From: Caulobacter henricii
Lineage (GTDB): Bacteria > Pseudomonadota > Alphaproteobacteria > Caulobacterales > Caulobacteraceae
Direction: 5' to 3'
Length of the DNA: 64,000 nt
Assembly (NCBI RefSeq): GCF_001414055.1
Contig: NZ_CP013002.1
Location: forward strand, 204,501-268,500
The position numbers and the translations under genes are program-made. The notes under the pieces are model-generated. The model did no database searches and was not told where the DNA came from. It was given only the letters and a program-made list of their open reading frames with translations. Shown piece after piece: positions 16,635-24,791 of the stretch (position 1 is its first letter; each line of letters opens with the position of its first letter).

Positions 16635-16731
16635 GGATCTCGTATCCGTTGGTGTGAGTTGGCGGCAATCTGACTCGCTGTGGGCCTTTTTGCTCCCTTA
16701 CAAATTTGTCATGTAGCCCGAAGGGACCCGA

Positions 16732-17223
16732 TCAGTGATGGTGCGGCTCGGCGGCAGATCCTTGTCCGGCCTGGGGTGCCGCGCTCTGGGCGGTCAGTTC
16801 GACCGCAGCGCGCCGGCCATTGTCGAACACCAGGGTCAGGGGCACCTTTTGCCCCTGGACCAGGGGCTGCTTCAGCCCCAGCAGCATCAGGTGATAGCCG
16901 CCGGGCGCAAAGGCGACGGAGCCCCCGGCCGGGATGACCACGCCGTCGTCCTGGCGGCGCATGCTCATGACGCCATTGGCCATGGCCGACTGATGGATCT
17001 CGACCTTGCCGGCCACCGGGCTTTCGGCGCTGAGCAGCCGCACCGGTCGCGGACCGGCATTGGCGAAGGTCATGAACCCGACCCCGTTCATGTTGATCAG
17101 GGCCGGTCGGGTCCAGGGCGACTTGATGGTCAGGGCCCCGACCTTGTAGTCGCCGGCCAGGGCCGGTGTCGCCAGGGCGAGGGTGAGGGCGGCCGCGAGG
17201 CCCAGGAAGCGTGCGCTCGGCAT
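16732..17223 (-). CDS. PCu(A)C periplasmic copper chaperone
   Basis: Exported Cu(I) carrier of 163 residues that delivers copper, classically to the CuA site of cytochrome oxidase together with Sco proteins. A signal peptide ends ATPALA. The copper motif is visible as VEIHQSAMANGVMSM and, further on, GGYHLMLLGL, giving the His/Met set of the HxnMxnHxM signature. The C-terminus ends in HHH, a possible extra metal site. It is the last gene of a compact minus-strand set with YcnI, a TonB receptor and DUF2946. Confidence 0.9.
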   Translation of the reverse strand: MPSARFLGLAAALTLALATPALAGDYKVGALTIKSPWTRPALINMNGVGFMTFANAGPRPVRLLSAESPVAGKVEIHQSAMANGVMSMRRQDDGVVIPAGGSVAFAPGGYHLMLLGLKQPLVQGQKVPLTLVFDNGRRAAVELTAQSAAPQAGQGSAAEPHHH

Positions 17224-17240
17224 GGAAGATCTCCTTGGGA

Positions 17241-17744
17241 TCAGTGCTGGTGGGTGGCGGGCTGGAGCTCGACCGGCGTCAGTCGAAGGATAGCGGCGGG
17301 ACGGGACAGTTTCTCGCCCGGGGCGTCAGGGGAGGTCACCTCGGTCCACTGGCTTTCCCCTTTCTCGCAGGTCTGGATCACCGGAAACACCAGGGTATCG
17401 CCGGTGGCGGGGAGTTTCATCAGTAGCGCGAACTCGTCAAAGGCCTCGTCGGGCAGGCGGCCGCTGAAGGTCACGGCCGAGGGCGCGGCCTTGGGATCGG
17501 CACCGGCCTCGCGCTCGATCTCATAGGTCCAGCCGGGCTTGGGCTGCGGGCGGGCCGAGACAACGCCCGGCGGGATCTCGATCCGGACCTTCAGGGTGAC
17601 GTCGCCCGCCGAGCAGGCATGACCCACCCGGAAGGCGACGGCGGCATAGGAGCCCGCCCGCGCCGTATCCGGCGCAGCGACCACATGGGCCAGGGCAGGC
17701 AGGGGGGCGGCGAGCGCCAGCAGGGCGAGGGCGAACCTGTGCAT
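17241..17744 (-). CDS. YcnI-like (DUF1775) copper-associated protein
   Basis: Exported protein of 167 residues. The signal peptide ends PALAHVV, so the mature protein begins with the His that family members use to bind copper. The DUF1775 core is seen as VTLKVRIEIPPGVVSARPQPKPGW and FALLMKLPATGDTLVFPVIQTCE. It ends in a short His motif (ATHQH). It lies between the TonB receptor (8 bp gap) and PCu(A)C, as in other copper-acquisition clusters. Membrane anchoring seen in Gram-positive YcnI is absent. Confidence 0.85.
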   Translation of the reverse strand: MHRFALALLALAAPLPALAHVVAAPDTARAGSYAAVAFRVGHACSAGDVTLKVRIEIPPGVVSARPQPKPGWTYEIEREAGADPKAAPSAVTFSGRLPDEAFDEFALLMKLPATGDTLVFPVIQTCEKGESQWTEVTSPDAPGEKLSRPAAILRLTPVELQPATHQH

Positions 17745-17752
17745 GGGAACTC

Positions 17753-19825
17753 CTAGAACTTGCCCGAGACGCCGACGAAGACGCTGCGTCCCTCGCCCGG
17801 CCAGAAGGCGGCCGTGTTCTGGACAGTCGCCGCCGTGACGGCCGCCGGATTGGCCAGGGGATTGACGGTGGCGACATAGCGCTTGTCGAGCAGATTGCGC
17901 GCATCGAGGAACACCGTCACCCCGTCCCGCACATAGCCGGCCCCGAGTGAGGCGATGGCATGGTCCGGGGCGCGGACCTTGTTGCGGTAGTCGACGAACG
18001 GGCCGCGGGGGGACCATTCGAGGGCCGGGGCCACGAACCAGCCGGCCGGGTGCTCATATTTCAGCTCGGCGCGGTACAGGTGCTCCGGCACGATCGGCAG
18101 GCTGTTGTCGCCGTACTGGGGGTCGCCCTCGAAATGGAAGTCCGACCAGGCCCAGGTCTGGCGGAGGCGGATGCGCTTGTTGAAGCGCCAGTCGAGGCCG
18201 GCTTCCAAGCCCTGGTGCACCGTCTCGTCGGCGTTGAAGGTGGCGGCCGGGTGGGCGGGATCGACCACAAAGGTCAGCAGTTCGTCCTTCAGCTGGGCGC
18301 GATAGAGTGCGATGTCCCAGGCTAGGGCTCCCTTGCGGCCGCGCGCACCGATCTCACCGGTCCAGGCTGTCTGGGGCACGACCGGCGCAAAGCCCGCCGC
18401 TGCGCTGGGCGAATAGGCCCCAAAATTGGGCGGCTCGACCGAGCGGGTCAGGTTGGCAAACATCTGGCTGTCCTGATCCACCTGGAACAGCAGGCCGAAG
18501 CGCGGGGCCAGCCAGTCATAGTCGCGGCGGGCGGTCAGGTCGAAGCTCGAGGCGACCCCGGCCTGCCTGTCGGCGCGATAGTCCCGCTCGGCGGTGCCAA
18601 AGGTGGCACCGGCCACCAGGGCGACGCGGGGCGTGACAAAGAACCGGCCCTCGGCAAAGACGTCCAGCGCCTGCGCGTTCTGGCGGGAAAAGGCCTGGGA
18701 CGGGCCCCGGGAGCCGCGCAGGTTCAGCCACTGCCGGGCGTCCAGATCGCCCGCCCGGTAGGACAGGCCGGCGAACAGGTCGGCGGCGTGGCCGGCGATC
18801 TGACCGGTCCAGTCCAGCCGGCCGAAGGCCCCGAAGTTGCGGCTTTCCTGATCGATGACCTGGAAGATCGGGTGGTCGAGGTCGCGCCAGGCCCCATAGA
18901 CCCCGCCTTCGAGGACGGTGGTGTCGGAGAGCCGCCAGGTAGCCTGCAGGCTGGCCCGGGCATTGCGCATGTTGCGGCCGTAATTATTGGCCAGATTGGC
19001 GGCGGCGGCCTTTTCCGGGCTGTTCAGCGCCTGGGCCAGGGTCAGTGAGCCGCCGATCTGCTGGCGCAGGTCCGCGCCGCTGACATACAGGCGCACCTCA
19101 CGGTCCTCGCCGAAGCTGTGACCGATATTGGCCGACAGCCGGGCGGCGGAGCTGTTGCTCTGCTGACGCCAGCCGTCGCCGTTCATGAGGGTGGCCCCGA
19201 CGAAGAGGTCACTGTCGCCGAACTGGCGGGCGAGCTCGCCATGCAGGCGGGCGGTGCCGAAGGATCCGGCCTCGACGCGCACCAGATTATCGGCGCCGGC
19301 CGTTTTGCCCGTCGGCGTCACGAAATTGATCGCCCCGCCCAGCAGGGCGCCGCCGAAGCGCAGGGCGTTGCCGCCCTTGTAGACCTCGGTATAGCGGGCC
19401 AGCAGCGGGTCGATCAGCTGATAGTCGCCATAGCCGTCGGCCTCGTTCAGCGGCACGCCGTCCTGGGCCAGCAGGGTGCCGCGATTATGGTTGGCATTGC
19501 CGATGCCCGAACCCCGGATCGACAGGCGGGTATCCTCGCCGAACTTCTTCTGGGCGAAGACGCCGGGCACGTCGCGGACGGTGTCGTTGAGGCCGAGGGC
19601 GAAGCGGTTGGCATAGGCTTCCGAGGCGATCACCGCCACGGCGCCGGGGGTTTCCGACAGGCGCTTGCGGGCCAGGGCGACGGCGGGCGGATCCTCCGGA
19701 TCAGGGCGGGCGGTGACCAGGACGGAATCGACCCGGGTCTGGTCGGTTTCGGCGGCCTGGACGGTGGTGGCCAGACAAAGGGCGGCGGCACCCAGCATGA
19801 GGGCGCGGCGGAAGGAACGGGTCAT
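17753..19825 (-). CDS. TonB-dependent receptor, probable copper transporter
   Basis: Outer-membrane receptor of 690 residues with a signal peptide, a plug (GAVAVIASEAYANRF, DVPGVFAQKKFGEDTRLSIRGSG, YTEVYKGGNALRFGG) and a barrel ending in the typical aromatic residue (VFVGVSGKF). It lacks an STN signalling domain. Its place directly upstream of YcnI and PCu(A)C and just after a DUF2946 gene suggests copper or a copper chelate as cargo, as for OprC/NosA-type receptors. The cargo is inferred from context only. Confidence 0.85.
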   Translation of the reverse strand: MTRSFRRALMLGAAALCLATTVQAAETDQTRVDSVLVTARPDPEDPPAVALARKRLSETPGAVAVIASEAYANRFALGLNDTVRDVPGVFAQKKFGEDTRLSIRGSGIGNANHNRGTLLAQDGVPLNEADGYGDYQLIDPLLARYTEVYKGGNALRFGGALLGGAINFVTPTGKTAGADNLVRVEAGSFGTARLHGELARQFGDSDLFVGATLMNGDGWRQQSNSSAARLSANIGHSFGEDREVRLYVSGADLRQQIGGSLTLAQALNSPEKAAAANLANNYGRNMRNARASLQATWRLSDTTVLEGGVYGAWRDLDHPIFQVIDQESRNFGAFGRLDWTGQIAGHAADLFAGLSYRAGDLDARQWLNLRGSRGPSQAFSRQNAQALDVFAEGRFFVTPRVALVAGATFGTAERDYRADRQAGVASSFDLTARRDYDWLAPRFGLLFQVDQDSQMFANLTRSVEPPNFGAYSPSAAAGFAPVVPQTAWTGEIGARGRKGALAWDIALYRAQLKDELLTFVVDPAHPAATFNADETVHQGLEAGLDWRFNKRIRLRQTWAWSDFHFEGDPQYGDNSLPIVPEHLYRAELKYEHPAGWFVAPALEWSPRGPFVDYRNKVRAPDHAIASLGAGYVRDGVTVFLDARNLLDKRYVATVNPLANPAAVTAATVQNTAAFWPGEGRSVFVGVSGKF

Positions 19826-19892
19826 GGTGAAAAGAGTCCTGAAGACGTGACGAGGCGCGCGACGGCTCCAGCCGTGGCGCGGGCTTTTGGGG

Positions 19893-20291
19893 TCAGGCGT
19901 TCAGGAAGGCAGGCGGGCCCTGGCCGGGTGGTCGGGGCGGGGCACGGGCATGACCGCGAACGCCGAGGACGCGCACAACCGCGATCTCAAGGCGGACGGC
20001 ATAGCGGACGGGCGCAACAGTGACGGCCGGGTCCGTGACGATGGCGGCCGGGGTGGCGGCCACGCACTGGCCGCACTTGAAGCCGCCGAAGATCTTGGCC
20101 GGTGTCGGAGGCTCTTCGCCGCCGAGCCTGACCAGCTTGGCCCCCTCGGCGGTACAGATGATTATCGCTTCGCCGCCCTGGGTCGAACGGGCCATGGCGG
20201 CGCTCGGGGCCAGGGTCTGAACCAGCACTGCAAACGCCGCCAGCAGGGCGACGAGCAGACCGGGTCCGGATTGTCCACGACGGGCGAGCAT
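19893..20291 (-). CDS. DUF2946-type protein
   Basis: Small exported or membrane-anchored protein of 132 residues. It has an N-terminal hydrophobic segment (GLLVALLAAFAVLVQTLAP) and a CGQC motif in GGFKCGQCVAATP, with a further Cys in IIICTAEG. This arrangement fits DUF2946, a family often found beside copper receptors. The CxxC pair may bind copper or act as a thiol switch. It is the first gene of the minus-strand copper set, 67 bp before the receptor. Confidence 0.7.
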   Translation of the reverse strand: MLARRGQSGPGLLVALLAAFAVLVQTLAPSAAMARSTQGGEAIIICTAEGAKLVRLGGEEPPTPAKIFGGFKCGQCVAATPAAIVTDPAVTVAPVRYAVRLEIAVVRVLGVRGHARAPPRPPGQGPPAFLNA

Positions 20292-20436
20292 GATGAAGGG
20301 TCCCTAGGACCTGGCGGCGATACCGTCAATCGGGGGTGATCCGGGGCAGACGTGGCGCGAATACTTAAGGGCGCCGGCCGCCCATCGATTGCGGGCGGTT
20401 GGTCTCGCCGGGCCCAAGCTGTTAAGGCTCGCCGCC

Positions 20437-21207
20437 ATGCTGTCCGACCCTTTCTTCTATGCTGTTGCCATCCCGGCCGTGATCCTGCTGGGCCTGGCCA
20501 AGGGCGGCTTCTCCGGGATCGGGGTGGTGGCGACCCCGTTGCTGGCCCTGGCCGTCTCGCCGGTTCTGGCCGCCGCCATCCTGCTGCCGATCCTGATCGT
20601 GCAGGACGTCGTCAGTGTCTGGGCCTTTCGCAAGACCTGGGACAAGGGCCTGCTGAAGCTGATGTTGCCGGCCGCCGCCGTGGGGATCGGCCTTGGCGTG
20701 GCCCTGGCGGCCTTCGTGTCGACGGCCGCCGTCGAACTGGCCGTCGGCCTGATCGCCATCGTCTTTGCCCTGCAGCGCCTGTGGGCCGAGCGGGCGGTCA
20801 AGGTCGCCGAGCAGGTCGGGACCACAGCGGGCCGGCCCTGGCTGGGCGTGCTGTGCGGTCTGGCGACGGGCTTTACCAGCCAGATCGCCCATGCCGGGGG
20901 ACCGCCGTTCCAGATCTATGTCCTGCCGCTGCGCCTGCCGCGCGACCGCTTCATCGGCACCAGTGCCGTCTTCTTCGCGGTGGTCAACTGGATGAAGGTT
21001 CCGGCCTATCTCGCTCTCGGCCAGTTGACGCCCGGCGTCCTGGCCACGGCCGGCGTGCTGCTGCCCCTGGCCATAGCCTCGACCTGGGCCGGGGTCTGGC
21101 TGGTGCGCAGGGTCCCGGCGGAGGGTTTCTACCGGGTGATCTATGTCCTTTTGGTCGCGGTCGGCGGAAAGCTGGCCTTTGACGGGGTCCACGGACTGCT
21201 TTCCTGA
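20437..21207 (+). CDS. TauE/SafE-family membrane exporter
   Basis: Inner-membrane protein of 256 residues with about eight hydrophobic segments in two repeats. Family features are the N-terminal GLAKGGFSGIGVVATPLLAL and the matching second-half motif TGFTSQIAHAGGPPFQIY. Members are linked to export of sulfite, sulfoacetate or other organosulfonates; the substrate cannot be read from sequence. ATG at 20437 is chosen because earlier in-frame codons show no coding character. It diverges from the copper set with 145 bp between. Confidence 0.88.
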   Translation: MLSDPFFYAVAIPAVILLGLAKGGFSGIGVVATPLLALAVSPVLAAAILLPILIVQDVVSVWAFRKTWDKGLLKLMLPAAAVGIGLGVALAAFVSTAAVELAVGLIAIVFALQRLWAERAVKVAEQVGTTAGRPWLGVLCGLATGFTSQIAHAGGPPFQIYVLPLRLPRDRFIGTSAVFFAVVNWMKVPAYLALGQLTPGVLATAGVLLPLAIASTWAGVWLVRRVPAEGFYRVIYVLLVAVGGKLAFDGVHGLLS

Positions 21208-21277
21208 CGACCGTCCGCCCTTTCGGCGCCATGATCATCGTCGTTCTTACGTCACTTGCTGCGGTTAGACTGGGCCC

Positions 21278-21937
21278 ATGACCGACATTACCACCCACTA
21301 CCCGACCGCCGGTGCCAAGTGCGCCGACCTGATCGTTCATCTGGCCGGCCTGGCCTGTGCCCTGCTCGGCGGTGGCATACTGCTGGGCCTGGCCTTCGGC
21401 ATGGGCGACCTGCAGCGCGTGGCGGCGGTATCGGTCTATACGGTCGGCCTGATCCTGATGCTGTCGCTGTCGACGGCCTACAATTTTGCCAAGGCCCGCT
21501 GGCGGCCGCTGCTGCGCCGCTTCGACCATGCCGGCATCTTCGTGATGATCGCCGCCTCCTACACCCCCTTCACCACCCAGAACCTGCACGGCTGGTGGGC
21601 GATCGGCATGACCTCGGCCGTCTGGACCGTGGCCGGGATCGGCGTGCTGGCCAAGCTGTTTCTGCCGGGTCTCGACAAGCGCTTCTGGGTCGGCCTGTAC
21701 CTGGCCCTCGGCTGGCTGGTGCTGGTTGCAATCAAGCCGATGATCGACGGCCTGTCCTGGGTGGCTCTGCTGCTGCTGGCCATTGGCGGCGTGGTCTATT
21801 CCACCGGTACGGTGTTCTATCTGATGCGCCAGCTGAAGTTCCGCCGCGCCATCTGGCATGGCCATGTAATCGGCGGAGCGGGCCTGCACTATGCCGCCGT
21901 GCTGGTCGGGGTGGTGCTGGCCGGTTCGCACGCGTGA
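21278..21937 (+). CDS. Hemolysin III / PAQR-family membrane protein
   Basis: Seven-helix inner-membrane protein of 219 residues. The conserved PAQR residues are present: RFDHAGIFVMIAASYTPF (with Asp and His) and the closing WHGHVIGGAGLHYAAV. Bacterial members are called hemolysin III, but the native role is probably lipid-related hydrolysis or membrane homeostasis. The patatin gene starts 8 bp after its stop, so the two form an operon with a plausible shared theme of membrane lipids. Confidence 0.9.
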   Translation: MTDITTHYPTAGAKCADLIVHLAGLACALLGGGILLGLAFGMGDLQRVAAVSVYTVGLILMLSLSTAYNFAKARWRPLLRRFDHAGIFVMIAASYTPFTTQNLHGWWAIGMTSAVWTVAGIGVLAKLFLPGLDKRFWVGLYLALGWLVLVAIKPMIDGLSWVALLLLAIGGVVYSTGTVFYLMRQLKFRRAIWHGHVIGGAGLHYAAVLVGVVLAGSHA

Positions 21938-21944
21938 GGCCCGC

Positions 21945-23180
21945 TTGAGCCAACCGCCCGAGCCTGCCCGGAACGCGATTCAGGAGCTGTTCCGCGACCT
22001 CAAGATGCCCGACCCCCTCAAGGGCAAGCGGCTCAATGCCCCCCCGGCCGAAAGCCTCGCAAGCATTGTCGGCTTTCCAGGGGTGCGCCTGACCGCCGAC
22101 CAGGCCGACAAGGCCCTGAACGCGGTCGCCGACCGCCTGGCTCCGACCCGCTCCCTGCTGGGCCGCGACGACTTCAACATCCTGGCCCTGTCAGGTGGTG
22201 CGTCCGGCGGGGCCTTCGGGGCCGGCGTGCTGACCGGACTGTCCAAGGCCGGGACGCGACCCGAATTTGCCATCGTCACCGGGGTCAGCACCGGGGCCCT
22301 GATTGCGCCCCTGGCCTTCCTCGGCTCGGCCTGGGACGAACGCCTGACCGACGCCTATGTCGGCGGCCATGCGGCCGAACTGCTGAGCCTGAAGGGCTTT
22401 GCCGGCGGACTCGGGCCCAGCCTGTTCAAGGGCGAGGGCCTGGAGGCCCTGGTCGCGCCCTTCATCGACGAGGTGGTGATCAATGCCGTGGCCCGCGAGC
22501 ACGCCCGCGGCCGTCGCCTGCTGATCGCCACGACCAATCTCGACAACCAGAAGGCTACCATCTGGGACATGGGCGCGATCGCGGCCAAGGGCGGCGAGGC
22601 TGCCGTACGGCTGTTCCGGGACGTCCTGGTCGCCTCGGCGACGGTACCGGGCCTGTTTCCGCCCAAGATGTTCGAGGTCGAGGCCGGTGGCGAGCGCTAT
22701 CAGGAGATGCATGTGGACGGCGGGGTGGCCGCGCCCCTGTTCCTGATGCCAGACGCCCTGTTGCACTGGCGCAATCTCGGCCAGCGCCTGCGGCGCGGGC
22801 GGGTCTATGTGATCGTCAATACGGTGCTGGAGCCCTTGCCGCGCTCGACGCCGCCGGGTGTGGCCTCGATCATGGGGCGCAGCTTCGAGACCATGCTGCG
22901 CTTTTCCTATCGTCAGGCCCTGAGCCTGGCCTCGGGCTTCTGTGCGCGCCACAACCTGCCGCTCAGCGTGACCTCGATCCCGTCGAGCTTCGACGGCCTG
23001 AACCTGCTGAAGTTCGATACGGCCGCCATGCGCAGCATCTTCGACGAGGGTGAGCGCCTGGCGGCGGCCAATGCCATCTGGGCCAGCCCCTCGGCCGAGC
23101 CCAGCGGCTGGCGCGGCCTGTTTCGCCGCCAGCCGGCCCGGGCCGACAGCGATCCGGGACCGACCGACGTTCTGGACTAG
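21945..23180 (+). CDS. Patatin-like phospholipase
   Basis: Predicted serine lipid acyl hydrolase of about 411 residues. The oxyanion loop SGGASGGAFGAG, the nucleophile elbow GVSTG and the Asp of HVDGGVAAPLF form the patatin Ser-Asp dyad. TTG at 21945, 8 bp after the HlyIII stop, is used as the start; an ATG at 22003 would shorten the product by 19 residues. No clear signal peptide, so it may be cytoplasmic or membrane-associated. Confidence 0.9.
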   Translation: MSQPPEPARNAIQELFRDLKMPDPLKGKRLNAPPAESLASIVGFPGVRLTADQADKALNAVADRLAPTRSLLGRDDFNILALSGGASGGAFGAGVLTGLSKAGTRPEFAIVTGVSTGALIAPLAFLGSAWDERLTDAYVGGHAAELLSLKGFAGGLGPSLFKGEGLEALVAPFIDEVVINAVAREHARGRRLLIATTNLDNQKATIWDMGAIAAKGGEAAVRLFRDVLVASATVPGLFPPKMFEVEAGGERYQEMHVDGGVAAPLFLMPDALLHWRNLGQRLRRGRVYVIVNTVLEPLPRSTPPGVASIMGRSFETMLRFSYRQALSLASGFCARHNLPLSVTSIPSSFDGLNLLKFDTAAMRSIFDEGERLAAANAIWASPSAEPSGWRGLFRRQPARADSDPGPTDVLD

Positions 23181-23209
23181 GATGGATGGACGAGGGCGGG
23201 CCTCTCGCT

Positions 23210-23530
23210 TCAGGCCTTCTTCAGCCAGCGGGCCCGCAGCTTGTCGACATTCGGCGGTTCGGCGCGGAAATCGGAGGCCAGACCCAGGCGGGCATTGCAC
23301 GACGGGCAGCGCACGGAATCGTCGTCGGCCAGGTCGGGCGAAGGGTCAAAACGTGTCCCGCAGGGCTTGCACTTCCAGTCGCCGACAGCCGGCGGCGGCG
23401 GGGGTGGCGGTTCAGGCATGACCGGGCGCGTCGGCCGGGCGATGCGCTCCAGCGGCTTGGGGCCTCCGGGAGCGGCGATGCCGCTCTTGAGGCTCAAAAT
23501 CTTGCGGCGCGGGGGCTCGCTGTCGCTCAT
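23210..23530 (-). CDS. Zinc-ribbon protein of unknown function
   Basis: Small protein of 106 residues. A basic N-terminus (PRRKILSLKSG) leads to a proline-rich hinge with seven consecutive Pro, then a two-knuckle zinc ribbon: WKCKPCGTRFDP and VRCPSCNARLGL. The C-terminus is basic (RARWLKKA). This suggests a cytoplasmic nucleic-acid or protein-binding adaptor. No named family is recognised. It is convergent with the patatin gene, 29 bp apart. Confidence 0.65.
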   Translation of the reverse strand: MSDSEPPRRKILSLKSGIAAPGGPKPLERIARPTRPVMPEPPPPPPPAVGDWKCKPCGTRFDPSPDLADDDSVRCPSCNARLGLASDFRAEPPNVDKLRARWLKKA

Positions 23531-23610
23531 GTCTTCGGACGGCTCGTGGACGGGGTCGAGGCTAGCTGCATGATCGCGGCCGGAAACTCAAGCCTTGGCG
23601 CAGGCCGCGC

Positions 23611-24621
23611 CTACCAGTTCGGCTTCAGGCTGAAGGACAGGGCGACCATCGAGTCCTTTTGGGTGGCCATGCCCATGATCACGTCCTTGGCCTTCATCTC
23701 GCGATGGATATAGCCGACGGACGCCTGCATCGGCCCCTTGCGCCAGGCCACGCCGGCCTGGGCATCACCGATAAGCTTGCTGTTGACGTCGGCGCTCATG
23801 CCGGCCCGGCTCCAGTCGCCGTTCTGGCCGCGCAACATGTTCAGACCCACGGCCCGGCCGCTGGCGGCGGCGAAGACGTACCAGCGTCCGCGCGGACCAA
23901 AGGCCTCGTCGCCGTCGCGCAGACCCAGGGAGTCGGTCACGCGATCTTCGATATTCTTGCCCAGACGTACCGTTGCCCCGGCTTCGGCCGAACCGCCGGC
24001 GTCGCCAAAGCCAAAGCCGGCATGGGGCGAGACATCCAGGGCGAACTTGCCGGCGGCCAGCTTGACCGCCGAGGGCCAGCCCCGGGTCAGGGTGACGTCG
24101 ATGTTTTCGGCGTCGAAGGCGTGAGCGTCGGGGCGCACCAGGCTGAGCGGAGCGACGGCGGCATTGCGGGCCACTGCAGCGACCGAGACCCGGACCGAGT
24201 CCACGGCACCGCCATCGGATTCGCCGACCACGAAGGCATTTGACCGCCAGCTCACCGGGCCGCGGCCGTCATAGTAGCGATCGGCATCCAGCAGGCGCAC
24301 ATCGCCATAGGTGGCGGCGGGCGAGAGGGCGAACTGGCCTTCGACCTTGGCCTCAGGTGAGGCGATTTCACGCGGGGCGAAGCCGGCGGCGTCGGTCGGA
24401 CGGACCTCGCGCAGGCTCAGCTTCATGGGCTCAGCGGCGACGGGGGAGACCTTGAACCGGTCAGACTCGGTCTGAACGGGCTTGGCGGCCGCGGGCTTGG
24501 CCGGCTTTGCAGACTTGGTGGCCTTGGGCGCGGCCTCGGCAACGGACAGGGACGCGGTCGCCGTGACGGCGGTCACGATCGTCAGACAGAGCGAGGAAAG
24601 AGACGTTTCCCTGATCCGCAC
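23611..24621 (-). CDS. LpxR-like (DUF2219) outer-membrane barrel protein
   Basis: Exported protein of 336 residues. After a signal peptide and an Ala/Lys/Pro-rich linker (KATKSAKPAKPAAAKP) comes a region of beta strands. The C-terminal part, with YVFAAASGRAVGLNMLRG, DVNSKLIGDAQAGVAW, ASVGYIHREMKAKD and a terminal aromatic (SLKPNW), resembles LpxR, the lipid A 3'-O-deacylase barrel. The N-terminal half matches that family less well, and I cannot confirm the catalytic residues. GTG at 24621 is the start, with GGGGA upstream. Confidence 0.5.
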   Translation of the reverse strand: MRIRETSLSSLCLTIVTAVTATASLSVAEAAPKATKSAKPAKPAAAKPVQTESDRFKVSPVAAEPMKLSLREVRPTDAAGFAPREIASPEAKVEGQFALSPAATYGDVRLLDADRYYDGRGPVSWRSNAFVVGESDGGAVDSVRVSVAAVARNAAVAPLSLVRPDAHAFDAENIDVTLTRGWPSAVKLAAGKFALDVSPHAGFGFGDAGGSAEAGATVRLGKNIEDRVTDSLGLRDGDEAFGPRGRWYVFAAASGRAVGLNMLRGQNGDWSRAGMSADVNSKLIGDAQAGVAWRKGPMQASVGYIHREMKAKDVIMGMATQKDSMVALSFSLKPNW

Positions 24622-24735
24622 CTGGATTCCCCAATCCCAATTGACAGGAGCCTATCGCGTTATTTCCGGCTGTCTACCGCGACGAAAGCTCACAGGATTA
24701 ACAGCCTCGTCCCGAAACTGTTCCCGAAAAGTAAA

Positions 24736-24764
24736 CGGCGGCAGGAGATTGCCTCCTGCCGCCG
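24736..24764 (-). terminator. Terminator of nrdA
   Basis: CGGCGGCAGGAG (24736-24747) and its exact complement (24753-24764) form a 12-bp stem with a 5-base loop. On the minus strand it is followed by TTTACTTTTC. It lies 28 bp after the nrdA stop. Confidence 0.85.
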
Positions 24765-24791
24765 CTGAACTCTGTCCGGAATCCTCTCTGC

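Noticed and set aside
14466..16673. 735-codon plus-strand frame opposite the M13 peptidase
   Set aside because: It mirrors the peptidase gene, has Gly/Asp/Val-rich composition without domains, and is the usual antisense shadow in high-GC DNA.
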